A stretch of 64,000 nucleotides of DNA. Source: an uncultured Eubacteriales bacterium. GTDB lineage: Bacteria; Bacillota; Clostridia; Oscillospirales; CAG-272. Location of the stretch: contig CAKRZE010000001.1 in assembly GCA_934432725.1 (NCBI GenBank), positions 248,001-312,000 of the forward strand, written 5' to 3'. The position numbers and the translations under genes are program-made. A model generated the notes under the pieces. That model was not told where the DNA came from, did no database searches, and saw nothing but the letters and a program-made list of their open reading frames with translations. Of this stretch, positions 49,566 through 59,568 are shown one piece after another. Each line of letters begins with the position of its first letter. Position 1 is the first letter of the stretch.

Positions 49566-52500
49566 TCAGCGCAATATGACGTTTTCCTCTCCCAGAAGCT
49601 CCGAAAGCTCCCGCAGCACAAACGAAGAAGCGTCCACGCATACGCCATGAACCCTTTCGTATTTCTTTCGCTTGCTGTCATAAAACACAATCGGAACGAC
49701 ACCGTCGAATATCCCGATCAGATTCCACACGCGCCGGAACAGTCCGGATTCCATATCCGGAACACGCAAATACAAAACAGGCGCTCTCCTGTCATTTTCC
49801 CCGGCACCTTTCGGTCCATCCCCGGGTTTTCCCTGCCGGACACTCTCTTCCGCACGCTTCTGCCCGTATCCAGCCGTATCCGTCGGTGCGTTTTTCGCCC
49901 CAGCCTCCCCGGCTTTCCTCTGCCTGTCCGGTTCGGGAGAAGTCGGAGCCGCCGCCCGCCCCGATGCCTCCGCACCGGGGCTCCCTGCCCCGACCGCCCG
50001 ACCGGGCTGCCGGTTTACAGCACCCGGACCGGTTTCCGGGTTGCTCCCCTCCGGTACATTGGCATTCTCAGCCGTCCCCTGCGCTCCGGAGGAATTTCTG
50101 CCATAGTCAGACCGTCCTTCCGGCTTCCGTTCCGATCCTGTGTCCGGCACGGCGGACCGTCCGTACTCTTTCCCGCGTTCCGGGGCGAACGGATTGCGGA
50201 AGGTCTCCGGATGAAATCTCTCATTCGGCAAAAGCGGACAAACCGCCCGGAGGATCACCTTGACCGAATCCGAGCTGCGGAGCGACAGACTTCCGAGCAC
50301 GGAGATTGCCTGACCGGACCTCAGAAACGGCTGATATTCCAAAAGAACCTTCGGAAAGACAACCAGCTCCATGTCGGCAAACCGGTCCTGAAGCGTCACA
50401 AACGCCATGGCTTCGCCGCTTTTGGTAGACTTGTCCACCCGACGCCCGACAATGCCGCAAAGCACCACATTTAAGCCCTCCCGGTATTCCGTCCCGCCGG
50501 GCTCGCCCAAGCTCTCCTCTGTGCCCGCCTCCGATCCCGGATCGGCAAAGGCAGCCAGAACCGATGCTGCGGAATCCGGCTGCATCGCCTCGATCTGCGC
50601 GGAATACGAATCAAGAAGCTGCCCGGACAAATACATATCCGTGCATTCTTTTTCCATCTGAAGCCGACTGCGCAGAGGCATCTCCGGAATAGCGGGATAG
50701 GTAAACTCAAAATGCTCCGAGCCGAAGAAATCCATCTGACCGGAAACACTTCCGCGTCCCCGCGCCGCAAACATTTCAAGAAGCTGCTCATATGCGGCAA
50801 GCAGCTGTGAACGGTTGTTGCCGAGCCGGTCAAAGGCTCCCGCTTTAATCAGGACCTCAATTTGCTTCCGGTTCAGCTCCACCGATGCCATCCGGCTGAC
50901 AAAATCGTAAAACGAGCGGAATTCACCGGCTTCCCGAACGGAAAGGATATTCCGCACAAATGACACTCCGACGCCCTTCAGGGCTAAAAGCCCGAAGCGC
51001 ACGGCATCCCCCTCGACAGCAAAAAGCATTCTGCTCCGGTTGATATCCGGCGGCAGAACCCGGACCTCCAGCTTGGCACATTCCGCAATATACTGCGTCA
51101 TTTTCGGAGGGCTGTCCCGCACCGAGGTCAGAAGAGACGCATAGTACGCAACCGGATAGTGCGTCTTCAGGTATGCGGTCTGATACGACAGGATCGCATA
51201 GGCTGCGGCATGGCTCTTCTTGAAGCCGTAATTGGAGAAGTCCGTCATCATGCCGAAGAGACGCCCCGCATCCTCTTCGGACACGCCGTTTGCCTTGGCA
51301 CCGGTCACAAAGCCCTCATATTCCTTTTCAATCACTCCCGCCTTTTTCTTGGCGATCGCGCGCCGCACGATATCCGCCTTGCCGTAGGAATACCCCGCCA
51401 CCACGCGGAAAATCTGCATGACCTGCTCCTGATACACGATGCAGCCGGCAGTTTCGTCCAGAATGTCGCGCAGCTTATCCGTACAATACCGGATTTTCTC
51501 CGGGTGCCTCCGGTTCTCCAGATACACGGGGACAGAGTCCATCGGTCCCGGTCTGTACAGTGCCAGCGCAACCATGATATCCCCGACCGAACGCGGCTGA
51601 AATTCGGACAGAAGCTGCCGCATTCCGGCAGATTCCAGCTGAAAGACACCGCCGGTCTGACCGGCAGAGATCAGGCGGAACGTCTCCTCGTCGTCATACG
51701 GGATTTTTTTAAGATCAAAGGAGCGGTCCGTTTCCCGCACCAGCTTTGCCGTATTGTCAATAATGGTCAGATACCGGAGCGCAAGAAAATCGAACTTCAG
51801 AAGTCCGAGCCTTGCCACGGTATCCATATCATACTGCGTCACGGTCACGTCCCCGTTTTTGGAGAGCGGCAGATATTCGGTCAGCGGCAGATCGGTGATC
51901 ACCACACCAGCCGCATGGGTCGAAGCATGGCGCGGCATTCCCTCCACCTGCTCCGCTGTATCGATCAGACGCTTCACTTCCGGGTTTCCCGCATAAATCT
52001 CCCGAAGACCGGGTTCAAGCTCCAGCGCCTGCCGGAGCGTAAGTCCGGACTCACGCGGGATCCGGCACGCAACCGCATCCACATCGGCATACGCCATTCC
52101 GAGCGCGCGCCCGACATCCCTTATGGCAGCCCGAGCCGCCAGCGTCCCGAAGGTAACGATCTGAGCCACATGGTCCGCACCGTACTTGTCCGTCACATAC
52201 CGGATTACCTCATCGCGGCGGTCATAGCAGAAATCGATATCAAAATCCGGCATGCTGATGCGCTGCGGATTCAAAAAGGACTCAAACAGAAGCTTATATC
52301 TGACCGGATCCACCTCCGTGATCCCGATCAGATAGGCAATCAGGCTGCCCGCACCGGAGCCGCGCCCGGGACCGGTCGGAATCCCCTGCGATTTCGCATA
52401 ATTGACAAAATCCGAGACAATCAGGAAATATTCCGCATACCCCATGGAGCCGATCACAACAAGCTCATATTCAATCCTGTACTTATAGTCATCCGAGGTG

Positions 52501-53444
52501 CAGGTCTCATCATACCGGATATCCCCGCATTGCAGACGGCGCTCCAAGCCCTCCTTCGTCAGCTCCCGCAGATATGCCTTCGGCTCTTTGCCGTCCGGAG
52601 GCGTAAACCGCGGAAGAAACGTCTTGCCGAAGGTGAATGCAAAGCGGCAGCGCCCGGCGATCCGCACTGTATTCTCTATGGCTTGAGGCACCCCGGAAAA
52701 CAGTGCGTTCATTTCCTCCGTAGATTTATAATAGCGCTCGTCCGTTTCATAGCCGGGCAGCCTCCCGTCCCGCACGGTTCTTCCGGTTCTTATGGCGGAG
52801 AGCACGGCATGCACCTCCGCGTCCTCCTTCTTCAGATAATGCACTCCGTTTGTCGCAGCCATGGGGATTCCGCGCTTCTGTGAGATTTCCGCAAGCGCAG
52901 CGTTGATCTTTTTCTCCTCCGGCGTCCCATGATCCTGCAATTCCAGATAAAAGAAATCCCTGCCGAACAGCTCATCCATGCAGACGGCATAGCGCTCCGC
53001 CTCATGATAATCGTTTTCCAGAATACAGCGGGCAATATAGCTGTCCTCCCCGCCGGACAGCGCGATCAGACCCTCCCGGTTTTCCGAAAGAAGCTCCGGT
53101 CTGACGCAGGGCGCTCCGTGTCTGCTCTCAAAAAAGGCTCCCGACACAATGCGGCACAGATTCCGATAGCCCGTCCGGTCGCATACCAACAGAACAAACG
53201 GAAACGGCTGTTCTTTTCCGCCGGCATCCGGAAGAAGAGAAATCTCGCATCCGATCACCGGCTGAAGCCCTTCCTCCTCGCACGCAGAATAAAACTCCAC
53301 CGCTCCGTACAGCACATCCCGGTCGGTCAGTGCCACCGCCGTGTGCCCGGCAGCCTTCGCAGCCCGCACAATATCCCGGATCCGGCACGCGCTGTCCAGC
53401 AGGCTGTATTCGCTGTGAAGATGAAGATGAACAAAGTCCGACAT
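49566..53444 (-). CDS. dnaE: DNA polymerase III alpha subunit, DnaE
   Basis: 1292 aa C-family polymerase. PHP domain at the N-terminus (HLHSEYSLLDSACRIRDIVR), catalytic acidic motif MPDFDIDFC (about 398), finger and HhH regions, an OB-fold (NVVLCGIVGRRVDKSTKSGE, about 1000). Between the OB domain and the last 70 residues lies a 125-residue low-complexity linker (about 1090-1215) rich in Gly, Pro, Glu and Ala, unusual for the family. Start ATG 53444 with AGGAGG upstream; frame open to 53654 without support. A PolC presumably exists elsewhere, as in most Bacillota. Confidence 0.95.
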   Translation of the reverse strand: MSDFVHLHLHSEYSLLDSACRIRDIVRAAKAAGHTAVALTDRDVLYGAVEFYSACEEEGLQPVIGCEISLLPDAGGKEQPFPFVLLVCDRTGYRNLCRIVSGAFFESRHGAPCVRPELLSENREGLIALSGGEDSYIARCILENDYHEAERYAVCMDELFGRDFFYLELQDHGTPEEKKINAALAEISQKRGIPMAATNGVHYLKKEDAEVHAVLSAIRTGRTVRDGRLPGYETDERYYKSTEEMNALFSGVPQAIENTVRIAGRCRFAFTFGKTFLPRFTPPDGKEPKAYLRELTKEGLERRLQCGDIRYDETCTSDDYKYRIEYELVVIGSMGYAEYFLIVSDFVNYAKSQGIPTGPGRGSGAGSLIAYLIGITEVDPVRYKLLFESFLNPQRISMPDFDIDFCYDRRDEVIRYVTDKYGADHVAQIVTFGTLAARAAIRDVGRALGMAYADVDAVACRIPRESGLTLRQALELEPGLREIYAGNPEVKRLIDTAEQVEGMPRHASTHAAGVVITDLPLTEYLPLSKNGDVTVTQYDMDTVARLGLLKFDFLALRYLTIIDNTAKLVRETDRSFDLKKIPYDDEETFRLISAGQTGGVFQLESAGMRQLLSEFQPRSVGDIMVALALYRPGPMDSVPVYLENRRHPEKIRYCTDKLRDILDETAGCIVYQEQVMQIFRVVAGYSYGKADIVRRAIAKKKAGVIEKEYEGFVTGAKANGVSEEDAGRLFGMMTDFSNYGFKKSHAAAYAILSYQTAYLKTHYPVAYYASLLTSVRDSPPKMTQYIAECAKLEVRVLPPDINRSRMLFAVEGDAVRFGLLALKGVGVSFVRNILSVREAGEFRSFYDFVSRMASVELNRKQIEVLIKAGAFDRLGNNRSQLLAAYEQLLEMFAARGRGSVSGQMDFFGSEHFEFTYPAIPEMPLRSRLQMEKECTDMYLSGQLLDSYSAQIEAMQPDSAASVLAAFADPGSEAGTEESLGEPGGTEYREGLNVVLCGIVGRRVDKSTKSGEAMAFVTLQDRFADMELVVFPKVLLEYQPFLRSGQAISVLGSLSLRSSDSVKVILRAVCPLLPNERFHPETFRNPFAPERGKEYGRSAVPDTGSERKPEGRSDYGRNSSGAQGTAENANVPEGSNPETGPGAVNRQPGRAVGAGSPGAEASGRAAAPTSPEPDRQRKAGEAGAKNAPTDTAGYGQKRAEESVRQGKPGDGPKGAGENDRRAPVLYLRVPDMESGLFRRVWNLIGIFDGVVPIVFYDSKRKKYERVHGVCVDASSFVLRELSELLGEENVILR

Positions 53445-53731
53445 TTCCGTTCCTCCTGTATCCGGCTGCTCCAAGCCCTGCATAACCGGGATTTCTTCCG
53501 CTACCGCGCGGCAGGCAGATTCCGGACCTGCCGTTTCCCTGTGCAGCCCGCTTTCACACGCACCCGAGGCGCATAAGCCTTGCCGGCAGTGCCTCTTCCG
53601 GTTTGCCCGTGCCGCACACACCGCCCTCGTCCCGCCGACGGCACTCTTTCCCATGTTGTGCCTTTTCCCCCGGCTTTTCCGGTGTCAGGCAGCCGCTTAT
53701 GCCCCTCGCGCCGATACAATTCAAATAAAAG

Positions 53732-54682
53732 TTATTCCGGTCCGTTCCCCGGGACATCTCCGGAAAATCCGGCGTCCGCATGTACACATTGCTCCGCAAA
53801 CGCGATGATCTTCTTCAGCCGGTGGCATACGCCCGACCGCGATATCCTCCCGCTGTGCAGCATAACCAGCTCGGCAAGCGTCGCGTCCGGATACGCCGCC
53901 CGCAGATCAAAGGTTTCCCGCAGCTCCCCGGGCAGATCATCGGCATGCCCGGATTGAACGATCGTCATAATCGCCTGAAGCTGCTTCTGGGATGCCGTCA
54001 CGGTCTTATCGATATTGGCGGCATCGCAGTTGGCATGACGGTTTGCGTTGTTCCGGATATCCTTCAGAATTTTCACGTCCATCAGGCGGAACGCCGCCTT
54101 CTGCGCCCCGATGAAATTCAGAAAGTCCTCCATTGCCGAGCTGTCCTTGAAATACAGCGATTCCGCATGCCGCGAGGAACGCTTCAGCTGCTTCGGCGGA
54201 AGCCCGAAGCTCTCCAGAATCCCGCCAAGCTCAGCAGTCAGTCCGGCGTCACGGGTCAAAAGCTCCAGATGATAATCATTTTCCGGCTCCGTCACGGTTC
54301 CGCAGGAAAGAAAAACTCCCCTGACAAAGGCTGCGCGGCAGGGTTCTGCGAAAAAAATGCTGCGATTCACGGTCAGCTTAGGCTGACCGGACTGATATCC
54401 AAACACAGAAAAGAGTTTTTCAAGCGCGCCGGACTGCTCCGGAGCAGCCAATACGCAGCAGCCCGCGTGAAACGGCGGAAGCTTTTCGTGAAGCAGCTGC
54501 GTGTAAATCTTCCCGACAAGCTGCTGCACCGCCTCATTTTCGGTTTCAAGCACAATCCGGCTTTCGGAAAACTGCTCCGCGCAGAGAAAGAAGCCGTACA
54601 GAAACGCAAGCCGGACAGCCGCGCCCCTCAGAGGCTGTGCACAAAGGTCTGTTTTGGTTTCCTGCGAAAAAGAATCGTTCAT
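53732..54682 (-). CDS. whiA: Sporulation/cell-division regulator WhiA
   Basis: 316 aa. Two-part protein: an N-terminal LAGLIDADG homing-endonuclease-like domain (AAFVRGVFLSCGTVTEPEND, YHLELLTRDAGLTAELGGIL) without the catalytic acids, and a C-terminal helix-turn-helix (DATLAELVMLHSGRISRSGV, CHRLKKI). DNA-binding protein conserved across Gram-positives. It normally sits with rapZ and yvcK; here rapZ is upstream but yvcK is missing. A 287-bp gap without a gene separates it from dnaE. Confidence 0.93.
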   Translation of the reverse strand: MNDSFSQETKTDLCAQPLRGAAVRLAFLYGFFLCAEQFSESRIVLETENEAVQQLVGKIYTQLLHEKLPPFHAGCCVLAAPEQSGALEKLFSVFGYQSGQPKLTVNRSIFFAEPCRAAFVRGVFLSCGTVTEPENDYHLELLTRDAGLTAELGGILESFGLPPKQLKRSSRHAESLYFKDSSAMEDFLNFIGAQKAAFRLMDVKILKDIRNNANRHANCDAANIDKTVTASQKQLQAIMTIVQSGHADDLPGELRETFDLRAAYPDATLAELVMLHSGRISRSGVCHRLKKIIAFAEQCVHADAGFSGDVPGNGPE

Positions 54683-54914
54683 CCGCCGCGCCTCCTTCTT
54701 CTCCGTTTAAAAATTCTTTGACCGGACGCCCTTGATATCTCCGCACCGCAGACAGAGGAGTCCCCCCGAGGCGGTTGCCCCGAAACGGCTTTCTGTCACT
54801 CCGGAAAATGCCTGTTCCCGGGTGCCTCAGCCCGCTTTCCGCAAAGCCCGAAAGAGCATCCGGGGCTTCGGAGCCTGCCCCCGTGGGTCGCTTGGCGACC
54901 GTCCCGGGAGCGCA

Positions 54915-55790
54915 TCATTTATCTCCGGTAAACTTTTTGATGATATCCCGGTGCAGCACAAGAGCGTGAATTTTCTTTTCCTTCAGATGGGACCCGAGCG
55001 CCTCCGCAATTGCCACGGAACGGTGTTTTCCCCCCGTGCACCCGATGGCAATGGTAAGCTGGGATTTCCCCTCCGCCATATACAGCGGAAGCAGAAAATC
55101 GATCATATCGTACAGCTTATCCAGAAAGATCTGCGTCTGGCTGTACCCGAACACAAAATCGCGCACCGCACCGTCCAGTCCCGTCATATTTTTCAGAACG
55201 GGGTCGTAATACGGGTTCGGGAAACACCTGACGTCAAAAACCAGATCCGCCTCCACGGCGATTCCGTACTTGAAGCCGAAGGAAAGACAGGTGACAAGCA
55301 TGTTCTTGTCCCCGGTTTCCGTAAAGATCGCCAAAAGCTTTTCCCGCAGCTGCGCATTCGTCAGCGTCGAGGTGTCAATCACATAATCCGCGCGGCTGCG
55401 CACCACATCAAGCATAGCCCGCTCCGTTTTGATCGCCTCGCTGATCGAAATGTTCTTCAGCGTGACCAGGGGATGGATCCGGCGGGTTTCCTTGAACCTG
55501 TTCATCAGAACATGATTGCTGCAATCGATAAATACCGTCCGCACATCAAAGCCCTTTGCCTTCAGCTCCTCCAGCCTGTCCAAAAGAGACTGAAATTCGA
55601 TTTCCCCGCGCACATCGATAATAAATGCGACCCGGGAGGCTTTTCCGGGAGTCTTCTGATAAAATTCCGCAAAAACAGGGATCATCGCCACCGGAAGATT
55701 GTCGATGCAATAATAACCGATATCCTCCAGTGTATGCGCCGCCTGTGACTTTCCCGCACCGGACATTCCGGTAAGCACTATAAATTCCAT
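54915..55790 (-). CDS. rapZ: RNase adapter / nucleotide-binding protein RapZ (YvcJ)
   Basis: 291 aa. N-terminal P-loop kinase-like domain (FIVLTGMSGAGKSQAAHTLE, GYYCIDNLPVAM) and a C-terminal domain with FDVRCFPNPYYDPVLKNMTG and IGCTGGKHRSVAIAEAL. Hydrolyses ATP/GTP; in E. coli RapZ steers RNase E to GlmZ, in Bacillus YvcJ affects competence. Start ATG 55790 fits the family N-terminus; an in-frame ATG at 55802 is possible. Gap of 232 bp to whiA has no gene. Confidence 0.93.
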   Translation of the reverse strand: MEFIVLTGMSGAGKSQAAHTLEDIGYYCIDNLPVAMIPVFAEFYQKTPGKASRVAFIIDVRGEIEFQSLLDRLEELKAKGFDVRTVFIDCSNHVLMNRFKETRRIHPLVTLKNISISEAIKTERAMLDVVRSRADYVIDTSTLTNAQLREKLLAIFTETGDKNMLVTCLSFGFKYGIAVEADLVFDVRCFPNPYYDPVLKNMTGLDGAVRDFVFGYSQTQIFLDKLYDMIDFLLPLYMAEGKSQLTIAIGCTGGKHRSVAIAEALGSHLKEKKIHALVLHRDIIKKFTGDK

Positions 55791-56209
55791 ATCCGCAACC
55801 ATGCCCCGCGGTCTCCCGCATCGGGCATCCTTTCCGAAAAAATCCTCCGGCAAATCGGAAAAACCGTTATGCCGCAGTATAAAGCGCTTCCGCGCTGTCA
55901 AAACCGGTCATTTTCCACACGCCGCGCCTCTCTGTACAGCTTGTACCGCAAAAGGCACAGAAAACCGGGGAAACAGGTTCTGTATGCCCAAAATCGTTGG
56001 TTCCGCACGCCGTACCGCGCCGCACGGGAACCCAAAACCGAAGAATACGTTCCGCGCCGCACAAAGCTGTGTTTTTCCGCACACCGCATCGCGCAGGAGC
56101 CAATGCCGGGCAGGCGAACTCCGCCTCAGCTCCTTCCGCCCGCGGTGCAGCATGCACCGCTCCTGCCGCACAAAAGCCGCGATCCGGCGGAAATAAGCCA
56201 AATCATCCG
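55791..56209. other. Intergenic region between rapZ and murB
   Basis: About 420 bp without a supported gene. Several overlapping frames exist but with shadow composition and no ribosome sites. Unusually long for this conserved gene pair. Confidence 0.4.
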
Positions 56210-57139
56210 TCACTCCTTCCGGAACGGGATCAGCTCCACCTCGCGCTCAAGTACGATTCCGTACTTTTCCCGCACCGCGTCCTGCACATACCGGATCAGC
56301 GCCGTAATATCCGCACCGGAGGCGTTTCCCGTATTGATGATAAACCCGGCATGCTTTTCCGAAACCTGTGCGCCGCCGATGGAAAAGCCCTTCAGCCCCG
56401 CATCCTCAATCAGCTTTCCCGTATAGGTTCCCGGATATCGCTTAAAGGTGCTGCCCGCACTTCCGAATTCAAGCGGCTGCTTGCTGCGCCGCCGTGCCAT
56501 CAGCTCCTCCATCCTTGCGCGGATCCGGTCAGGATCTGCGGGAGTGAGCAGAAATTCGGCTCCTATGACCAGCTCCTCTTCCTCCATATAGCGGGAATGG
56601 CGGTATCCGAAATGATTCTCGTCTCCTTCATGCACGGTAAAGCAATCCGTCTGCGGCAAATAGCCGAACGTCCTTTCGCATATGCCCGCAATTTCACCGT
56701 CATACGCGCCCGCGTTCATATAGACTGCGCCTCCCACAGTTCCCGGAATGCCGTATAAGAACTCCATGCCCGTAAGACCGGCACGCTGCGCATAAACGGA
56801 AAGCTGGGTCACCGGCACTCCGGCTCCCGCCGAGATCCGGCAGCCGTCCCGGTGAAGCTCGTTGATATGCGTCAGAAAAACCGCCGCTCCGGAAAACCCG
56901 CGGTCGTCAAACAGTACGTTGCTGCCGTTGCCGAATACCCGGTAATAGACCCCCAGCGCGCGCAGCTGCCGGATCACACGCCGCAGCGCATTCCTGCTTT
57001 CGGGCCAGATACAGAAATCCGCAGCTCCGCCCACCCGAAAGGTACACATTGTGCGAAGAGGCACCTGCTCCGTAAATGCAAGCTCCGGCTCTTCCTCAAG
57101 AAAAGTGCGAAGCTCCCCTGCTTTTTCCGAATCGGTCAT
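56210..57139 (-). CDS. murB: UDP-N-acetylenolpyruvoylglucosamine reductase MurB
   Basis: 309 aa FAD enzyme that reduces UDP-GlcNAc-enolpyruvate to UDP-MurNAc in wall synthesis. Seen: FRVGGAADF, VFGNGSNVLFDDRGF, GIPGTVGGAVYMNAGAYDGE, catalytic Ser in EFGSAGSTFKRYP and the C-terminal Glu in EREVELIPF. Size and lack of the extra Tyr-loop region point to a type II MurB, as in other Bacillota. GGAGGAGAAG precedes ATG 57139. Confidence 0.95.
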   Translation of the reverse strand: MTDSEKAGELRTFLEEEPELAFTEQVPLRTMCTFRVGGAADFCIWPESRNALRRVIRQLRALGVYYRVFGNGSNVLFDDRGFSGAAVFLTHINELHRDGCRISAGAGVPVTQLSVYAQRAGLTGMEFLYGIPGTVGGAVYMNAGAYDGEIAGICERTFGYLPQTDCFTVHEGDENHFGYRHSRYMEEEELVIGAEFLLTPADPDRIRARMEELMARRRSKQPLEFGSAGSTFKRYPGTYTGKLIEDAGLKGFSIGGAQVSEKHAGFIINTGNASGADITALIRYVQDAVREKYGIVLEREVELIPFRKE

Positions 57140-57346
57140 TCCGCTTCTCCTCCGTTTTCCGTCATTCTGCCGCCGCTGCACGGTCGGGACAGCGAACCAA
57201 AGCTATTCCCGCGCAGACAAAACAGGTCCTGCCGTCACCGATCCCGGAGCCGGCTCTGCGCTTCCTCTTTTCCGGACAGCCCCGGCAGATGCTCCCTTTG
57301 CTCCGACTTTTATGCTTATGATCTGTCCCTTTATATGCAGTCCCGG

Positions 57347-59044
57347 TCAGTTGTATTCTCCGAGCAGCTCCTCTGCGGTCGAAAGAAGCTTGTCCGTGAT
57401 CTGTGCACCTCCCATGATCCTCGCAATCTCATGGATACGCCCGTCCCGGTCAAGCGGGAGCACATCTGTTTCCGCACGCCCGTCCCGCTCTGTCTTCCGG
57501 ATCAGGAGCTGCACATTTGCCACCGCCGCGATCTGAGCGGCATGCGTCACGCAGATTACCTGTGTATTGCCCGCCTCCGCCAGCTTTCTCAGCTTAATCC
57601 CGATCTTCTGCGCCGTTTTTCCGGAGACACCGGTATCGATCTCATCGAAGATCATCGTTCCGGTCTGCTCTTTCCCCGCCTCCACGCTTTTGATTGCAAG
57701 CATGACGCGCGAAAGCTCTCCGCCGGACGCGATTTTTGCCAAGGGCTTCGGAGGCTCTCCCGGGTTCGTGGAAATCAGAAACTCCACACGGTCCATGCCG
57801 CGTCTGCCGTATTTCGGTTTTCCGTTCTCATCCTGTTCCCAATGGAAGCCGACCTTAAACCGGGCTTTCCCCATCTCAAGCTCCGAAAGCTCCTTTGTGA
57901 TCCGATTCTCAAGCTCCTCCGCCGCAAGCTGACGCAGCCTGGTCAGAACCGCCGCTGCCTCTGCCGTCTGCTTTTCGCACACCGCAAGCTCCTGCCCAAG
58001 CTCCTCCAGCTTCTCGTCCGACAGCTCGATCTCTTCCAGCTCCCCCGCAGCCTTTTCCCGGTACGCAAGAACCTCCGAAACGGTGGTACCGTATTTTCTT
58101 TCCAGCTTGGAGAGAGCGTCCAGCCGCGATTCGATTTTATCCAGCGCCTGATCCGCGTCCTCCTCGCCGTCGCCCAAAAGCTCCTCCGCCGCAAGCCCGA
58201 TGTCCTCCAGCTCATACCGGAAGCCCTCCAGCTTGTCCGCATATTCCTCTGCGTGCGGCAGGTATTCCGCCAGCGCATGAAGCGAGGCCGCCGCCCTGCC
58301 GAGAAGCTCGTAGGCAGGCATCCCCTTTTCGCTCCGGTAAAGGGCACGTGTCACAAGGCTTGCGTGACGTCTGATCTTCTCATAGTTCAGAATCTTCTTC
58401 TTCTTCGCCTCAAGCAGCTCCTCCTCTCCGTCAACCGGCTTGACGGAGTCAATATCCGCGATCTGATATTTCAAAAGCTCGATCGTGCGCTGCTTTTCCT
58501 GTTCATTGCGGGAAAGCTCCGCCATATGCGAAAGAATCTGCGCCCGCCGCTCATACTGCACGCGATATTCGGCAAGCGGCTGCTCCGCGTCCGCAAAGCT
58601 GTCCAGAAACGCAATGTGCGAGGATGGGTCAAGCAGCAGCTGATTGTCATGCTGTCCGTGAATATCGATCAGAAGCGGCATGATCCCGCGCTGCAGGGAC
58701 AACGGGATGGTTCTGCCGTTGAGCTTGGTCTGGGACTTCCCCTCCGGCGTCACGGTGCGCTGCAGATACAGCATGCCGTCCGCATCCGGCTCCGCTCCGA
58801 GCTCGGAAAGCGCCGCGCGGGTCTTTCCGTCCAGCCCTCCGAACATGGCGGAAACCATTGCCCGCTCCGCTCCCGTCCGGATAATATCCTTGGAAAGTCT
58901 GCCGCCGAGAAGCAGCTCCAGAGAGCCGATCAGCATGGATTTTCCGGCGCCGGTTTCTCCGGTCAGAGCAGTAAAGCCCTGTTTGAAATCAATATCCGCA
59001 CACTTGATGACCGCGATGTTCTCGATATGAAGAGACTCCAGCAT
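57347..59044 (-). CDS. recN: DNA repair protein RecN
   Basis: 565 aa SMC-like ATPase for double-strand-break repair. N-terminal Walker A TGETGAGKSMLIGSLELLLG, DIHGQHDNQLLL, a long coiled-coil centre (about 150-390; heptad-rich EELLEAKKKKILNYEKIRRH), signature SGGELSRVMLAIK, Walker B TMIFDEIDTGVSG. Full length. Follows argR by 28 bp in the standard clostridial order. GGAGGATGCGTC precedes the start. Confidence 0.95.
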   Translation of the reverse strand: MLESLHIENIAVIKCADIDFKQGFTALTGETGAGKSMLIGSLELLLGGRLSKDIIRTGAERAMVSAMFGGLDGKTRAALSELGAEPDADGMLYLQRTVTPEGKSQTKLNGRTIPLSLQRGIMPLLIDIHGQHDNQLLLDPSSHIAFLDSFADAEQPLAEYRVQYERRAQILSHMAELSRNEQEKQRTIELLKYQIADIDSVKPVDGEEELLEAKKKKILNYEKIRRHASLVTRALYRSEKGMPAYELLGRAAASLHALAEYLPHAEEYADKLEGFRYELEDIGLAAEELLGDGEEDADQALDKIESRLDALSKLERKYGTTVSEVLAYREKAAGELEEIELSDEKLEELGQELAVCEKQTAEAAAVLTRLRQLAAEELENRITKELSELEMGKARFKVGFHWEQDENGKPKYGRRGMDRVEFLISTNPGEPPKPLAKIASGGELSRVMLAIKSVEAGKEQTGTMIFDEIDTGVSGKTAQKIGIKLRKLAEAGNTQVICVTHAAQIAAVANVQLLIRKTERDGRAETDVLPLDRDGRIHEIARIMGGAQITDKLLSTAEELLGEYN

Positions 59045-59072
59045 GACGCATCCTCCTACCCCGATATCCTTC

Positions 59073-59534
59073 TCAGGAATTATCGGATTTCAGAATTTTC
59101 CGGAATTTGCTGACAAACTCAAGCGCCGTTTCATAATCCCGCATCAGAACAAAAATCGTATCGTCCCCCGCGATGGAGCCGACAATTTCGTTCCAGCCCA
59201 TTCCGTCGATTGCCGCAGCGGCAGCCTGCGCCATCCCGGCATATGTTTTCAGCACAACAAATTTGTCCGTATAATCAATCTTTGTCACAGTCTCCTTGAT
59301 GATATTCCGGTACTTCACCGAAATACGCATCTCATCGTGGGAGGAAAGCGCATACTTATACGTATGATCGTCCGCCGCAATTTTCACAAGCTTCAGATCC
59401 CGGATATCCCTTGACACCGTTGCCTGCGTCACATCAAAGCCGCTTTCCTTCAGCTTTTCAATCAGCTGATCCTGCGTTTCGATGCAGTATTCCGAGATGA
59501 TCTCGATGATTTTATTGTGTCTTTTGTATTTCAT
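59073..59534 (-). CDS. argR: Arginine repressor ArgR
   Basis: 153 aa. N-terminal winged helix (KIIEIISEYCIETQDQLIEK, FDVTQATVSRDIRDLKLVKI) and C-terminal hexamerisation/arginine-binding core (AAAAIDGMGWNEIVGSIAGD, DTIFVLM). Represses arginine synthesis or activates catabolism. Adjacent to recN as in Bacillus ahrC. ATG 59534 has GGAGAAGG upstream; a frame open to 59684 lies within nadK. Confidence 0.94.
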   Translation of the reverse strand: MKYKRHNKIIEIISEYCIETQDQLIEKLKESGFDVTQATVSRDIRDLKLVKIAADDHTYKYALSSHDEMRISVKYRNIIKETVTKIDYTDKFVVLKTYAGMAQAAAAAIDGMGWNEIVGSIAGDDTIFVLMRDYETALEFVSKFRKILKSDNS

Positions 59535-59568
59535 GCCCTTCTCCTTACTGCGCCATATCCGCCGCATT

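Noticed and set aside
51159..52883. Plus-strand open frame of 574 codons opposite dnaE
   Set aside because: Shadow of the polymerase gene; no domain recognised.
56852..59113. Plus-strand open frame of 753 codons opposite murB and recN
   Set aside because: Covers two well-recognised genes on the other strand; shadow composition.
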